Source: Lachnospiraceae bacterium (GTDB taxonomy: Bacteria; Bacillota; Clostridia; Lachnospirales; Lachnospiraceae). Taken from it: a DNA stretch of 64,000 nt. The position numbers and the translations under genes are program-made. Below are positions 62,376 through 64,000 of the stretch, in pieces; position 1 is the first letter of the stretch; the number at the start of each line of letters is the position of its first letter. Where the stretch lies: contig JAKSPC010000006.1 of the NCBI GenBank assembly GCA_024405155.1, positions 1 through 64,000 of the forward strand, read 5' to 3'. A model generated the notes under the pieces. It saw only the letters and a program-made list of their open reading frames with translations. It was not told the origin of the DNA and did no database searches.

Positions 62376-63699
62376 GATTTGCCTCTTTCATCAGATACTT
62401 GTAAAACTTTACGGCGGGCTCCAGCGTGGAAAGATCCACACATTCATCCAGCCCGTGGATGCTCTCCATCTGCTTCTTGTCGATGTAGAACGGCGTGAAA
62501 TGCAGACAGTTTTTCGTGAGCGGATCCATGTGACGGGCATCACTGCAGCCGGTCATGATATAAGGCGCGGTAATGGCTTTCGGGAAAGCCTCCTTTACGG
62601 CCTTTTCCATCAGCCCGAAAACGGGGTCGTTATAGTCTGCCAGCCGGGAATCCTCCGCCTTTTCCAGAACGGACGTTTCCAGATCATACTTTGCGGCCAG
62701 ATTGGAGATAGCTTTCAGGCTGCTCTCCCATCCCTGATGGTGGGAGACACGCATGTTGCCCACCAGCGTGGCTTTTGCCGGGATCACGTTGTAGCCGTCG
62801 GAACCCTCCGCCATGGTAAAGGCGATGGTGGTCTGCACCAGCGCTCTTGCCGTGGGCGAGATCTTCGGCATCACCAGCTTTAAGACCGGCGCGAAAAAGT
62901 CCGAATGGCGGTACACGAAGCCAAGGGGCCCTTTCACCGTGGGCGCCATGCGGCGGAGCATCTCGCGGATCACGTGATTTACGTGTACGTCGAAGATCCT
63001 GTTCTTGTCCGCTTCGGCCATGAACTTACCCAGCCGCACAAGCGGCGTGTTTTCCTCCGGCACGGAGGCGTGTCCGCCTTCGCCTGTTGCCGTAAACAGA
63101 AGGCTGGAGCAGCCTCTTTCCGCCATGCCGATCATGGCGAAATCCGCCTTGGCACCGGAAAACGGCTCGTAAAGCACCATGCCGCCTTCATCCAGCACGA
63201 AACGGAACGTAATGCCCCGCTCCTTAAGTACCTCGGCAATGTGGGCGGCCCCCAGATTGGTGGTCTCCTCGTTGCAGGCAGACTCGAAATAAATATCCAT
63301 CTCCGGAACGAACCCTTCCGCCGCCAGCTCATCCGCCGCCTGCAGCATGGCCCACAGACCGCCCTTGGTATCCAGCGTTCCGCGGCCCCACAGTTTCCCG
63401 TCGCGGATCTCACCGCCGAAAGGATCGCAGGTCCAGTCCCCGTTCGCCTCCACCGTGTCGTGATGATTCATGAACAGCACCGGAAGCGCCGAAGAGTCCT
63501 TCCCCTTCCAGCGCATCAGGAAACTGCCGTCCATGTCCTCAAACTCTGCCACAGCAAAGATATGGGGGAACAGTTCTTTCAAAAGGGCATGAAACTCCCG
63601 GAACTTCGTCCGGTCCTCATTTCCCACTTCGGAGACCGTCTCTTTTCGGATCATGGCCGAAAGGACGGCGGCATACTTCTCCCGTACATTTTCAGACAT
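62368..63699 (-). CDS. M20 family metallopeptidase (carboxypeptidase-like)
   Basis: 443 residues. FMNHHDTVEAN has the first Zn ligand (H), WGRGTLDTKGG the bridging Asp, SACNEETTNLGA the Glu-Glu pair, DEGGM the next Asp ligand and C-terminal GCSDARHM/FTPFYIDK the last His region. A dimerisation lid lies at about 190-310. It resembles carboxypeptidase-S-like (Gly-Xaa) members that release amino acids from dipeptides or N-acyl forms. It is paired with the YfcC transporter and driven by the promoter at 63747. Confidence 0.9.
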   Translation of the reverse strand: MSENVREKYAAVLSAMIRKETVSEVGNEDRTKFREFHALLKELFPHIFAVAEFEDMDGSFLMRWKGKDSSALPVLFMNHHDTVEANGDWTCDPFGGEIRDGKLWGRGTLDTKGGLWAMLQAADELAAEGFVPEMDIYFESACNEETTNLGAAHIAEVLKERGITFRFVLDEGGMVLYEPFSGAKADFAMIGMAERGCSSLLFTATGEGGHASVPEENTPLVRLGKFMAEADKNRIFDVHVNHVIREMLRRMAPTVKGPLGFVYRHSDFFAPVLKLVMPKISPTARALVQTTIAFTMAEGSDGYNVIPAKATLVGNMRVSHHQGWESSLKAISNLAAKYDLETSVLEKAEDSRLADYNDPVFGLMEKAVKEAFPKAITAPYIMTGCSDARHMDPLTKNCLHFTPFYIDKKQMESIHGLDECVDLSTLEPAVKFYKYLMKEANHV

Positions 63700-63719
63700 A
63701 ACAAAAAACCTCTGACGTT

Positions 63720-63735
63720 CCTGCCTATTGGCAGG
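63720..63735. promoter_or_regulatory. inverted repeat in the M20 leader (CCTGCC..GGCAGG)
   Basis: CCTGCC and GGCAGG pair around TATT between the -10 and the start codon. TGGCAGGTT also occurs at 63770-63778, on the other side of the promoter, about 40 bases (four turns) away. Together they look like a two-site operator for an unknown regulator. Confidence 0.5.
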
Positions 63736-63746
63736 TTATTAGGTAT

Positions 63747-63755
63747 ATTATAACA
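63747..63755 (-). promoter_or_regulatory. extended -10 promoter of the M20-YfcC operon
   Basis: TGT-TATAAT on the minus strand, about 50 bases before the M20 ATG. No strong -35, the same type as the eutH-like promoter. Confidence 0.6.
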
Positions 63756-63852
63756 TAACCCGTCACCAAATGGCAGGTTTTGTTCCGAAAGGGGCCATGC
63801 GCCCCGCAGGCAGCGAGGGGATCAGAACGCCGCCGGTCACTCCGCGCTTTCC

Positions 63853-64000
63853 TCAGTACGGGATGCCTGACGCCTTCGGCGCATGGGACTTTTTGGAAAA
63901 GATCACCAGGATCAGAAGGGAAATGATGTACGGCAGCATGTTGTACACCGCTCCCGGAATGTTCAATGCGTTTAAGAAACCGATGCCCATGTAGACGTTG
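63853..64000 (-). CDS. ABC transporter permease, C-terminal fragment (nucleoside, NupQ/YufQ type)
   Basis: The last 48 codons of a gene that continues beyond the window, ending at a TGA at 63853-63855. NMLPYIISLLILVIFSKK is the last helix and APKASGIPY the conserved tail (PxALGxPY type) of COG1079 permeases that go with BmpA-type nucleoside lipoproteins. No other part is visible, so a related sugar permease remains possible. Confidence 0.7.
   Translation of the reverse strand, partial: NVYMGIGFLNALNIPGAVYNMLPYIISLLILVIFSKKSHAPKASGIPY

Overview
The window comes from a Gram-positive, clostridial-type anaerobe, probably in the Eubacteriales (Lachnospiraceae or a neighbouring family). The signs are a GroupA2-like [FeFe] hydrogenase, FtsEX with a PcsB/EnvC-like hydrolase, a YerC-type TrpR protein, DUF1700, CvfB, strong GGAGG ribosome binding sites and no outer-membrane genes. 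Lines I counted by hand in housekeeping genes are about 53-60 % G+C. I cannot name the genus. Almost every protein gene is on the minus strand, in tight runs with 1-8 base overlaps. The plus-strand exceptions are a tRNA-Ser, a GtrA-like gene, a small membrane protein and yerC.

Layout. 1-258: tandem leftward promoters and a boxA-like site that look like the start of an rRNA operon lying outside the window. 259-5550: folC, a glycerophosphodiesterase, an MFS transporter, a HAD phosphatase and an orphan EutH-like protein. 5594-6511: two serine tRNAs around a GtrA-like gene. 6525-10779: isoprenoid and tRNA-t6A genes (ispD, tsaD, RNase Z, rimI, tsaB, tsaE). 10889-15054: a small membrane protein, then prfB and secA. 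15055-16283: a gene-free island full of hairpins. 16284-24502: mtaD-like deaminase, uvrA, two half-size chromate transporters, a copper ATPase and a Nudix hydrolase. 24566-28149: a two-gene [FeFe] hydrogenase. 28386-30824: a U32 pair and zapA. 30839-36932: ruvB and ruvA, separated by a low-G+C nucleotidase, a small unknown gene, a repeat, a DEDD exonuclease and apbE. 36945-42604: polysaccharide deacetylase, yerC, rmuC, an XTP pyrophosphatase, an RNA methyltransferase and DUF1700. 42601-51351: aspS, hisS, ctpA, PcsB/EnvC-like hydrolase, ftsX, ftsE and a PucR-type regulator. 51352-52324: a second gene-free repeat region. 52325-57985: mntP, cvfB, DUF362, a SUV3-like RNA helicase and DUF308. 58182-63699: an epimerase, a membrane glycerophosphodiesterase, a YfcC-type transporter and an M20 peptidase. 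63853-64000: the C-terminus of an ABC permease.

The most unusual content is between the genes. There are at least three dispersed families of long imperfect palindromes: the H family (3 copies, about 160-240 bp), the R family (3 copies, about 282 bp) and the E family (2 copies, about 165-190 bp). There are also two local hairpin arrays, at 51513-51720 and 54096-54347. In the H family, and at one stem position in E, bases that differ between copies still pair within each copy. That is the mark of a conserved structure rather than a conserved sequence. Every copy lies between consecutive minus-strand genes, and one (H1) almost exactly fills the gap between the uvrA stop codon and the next gene's ribosome binding site. 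No transposase, reverse transcriptase or cas gene is present to explain them.
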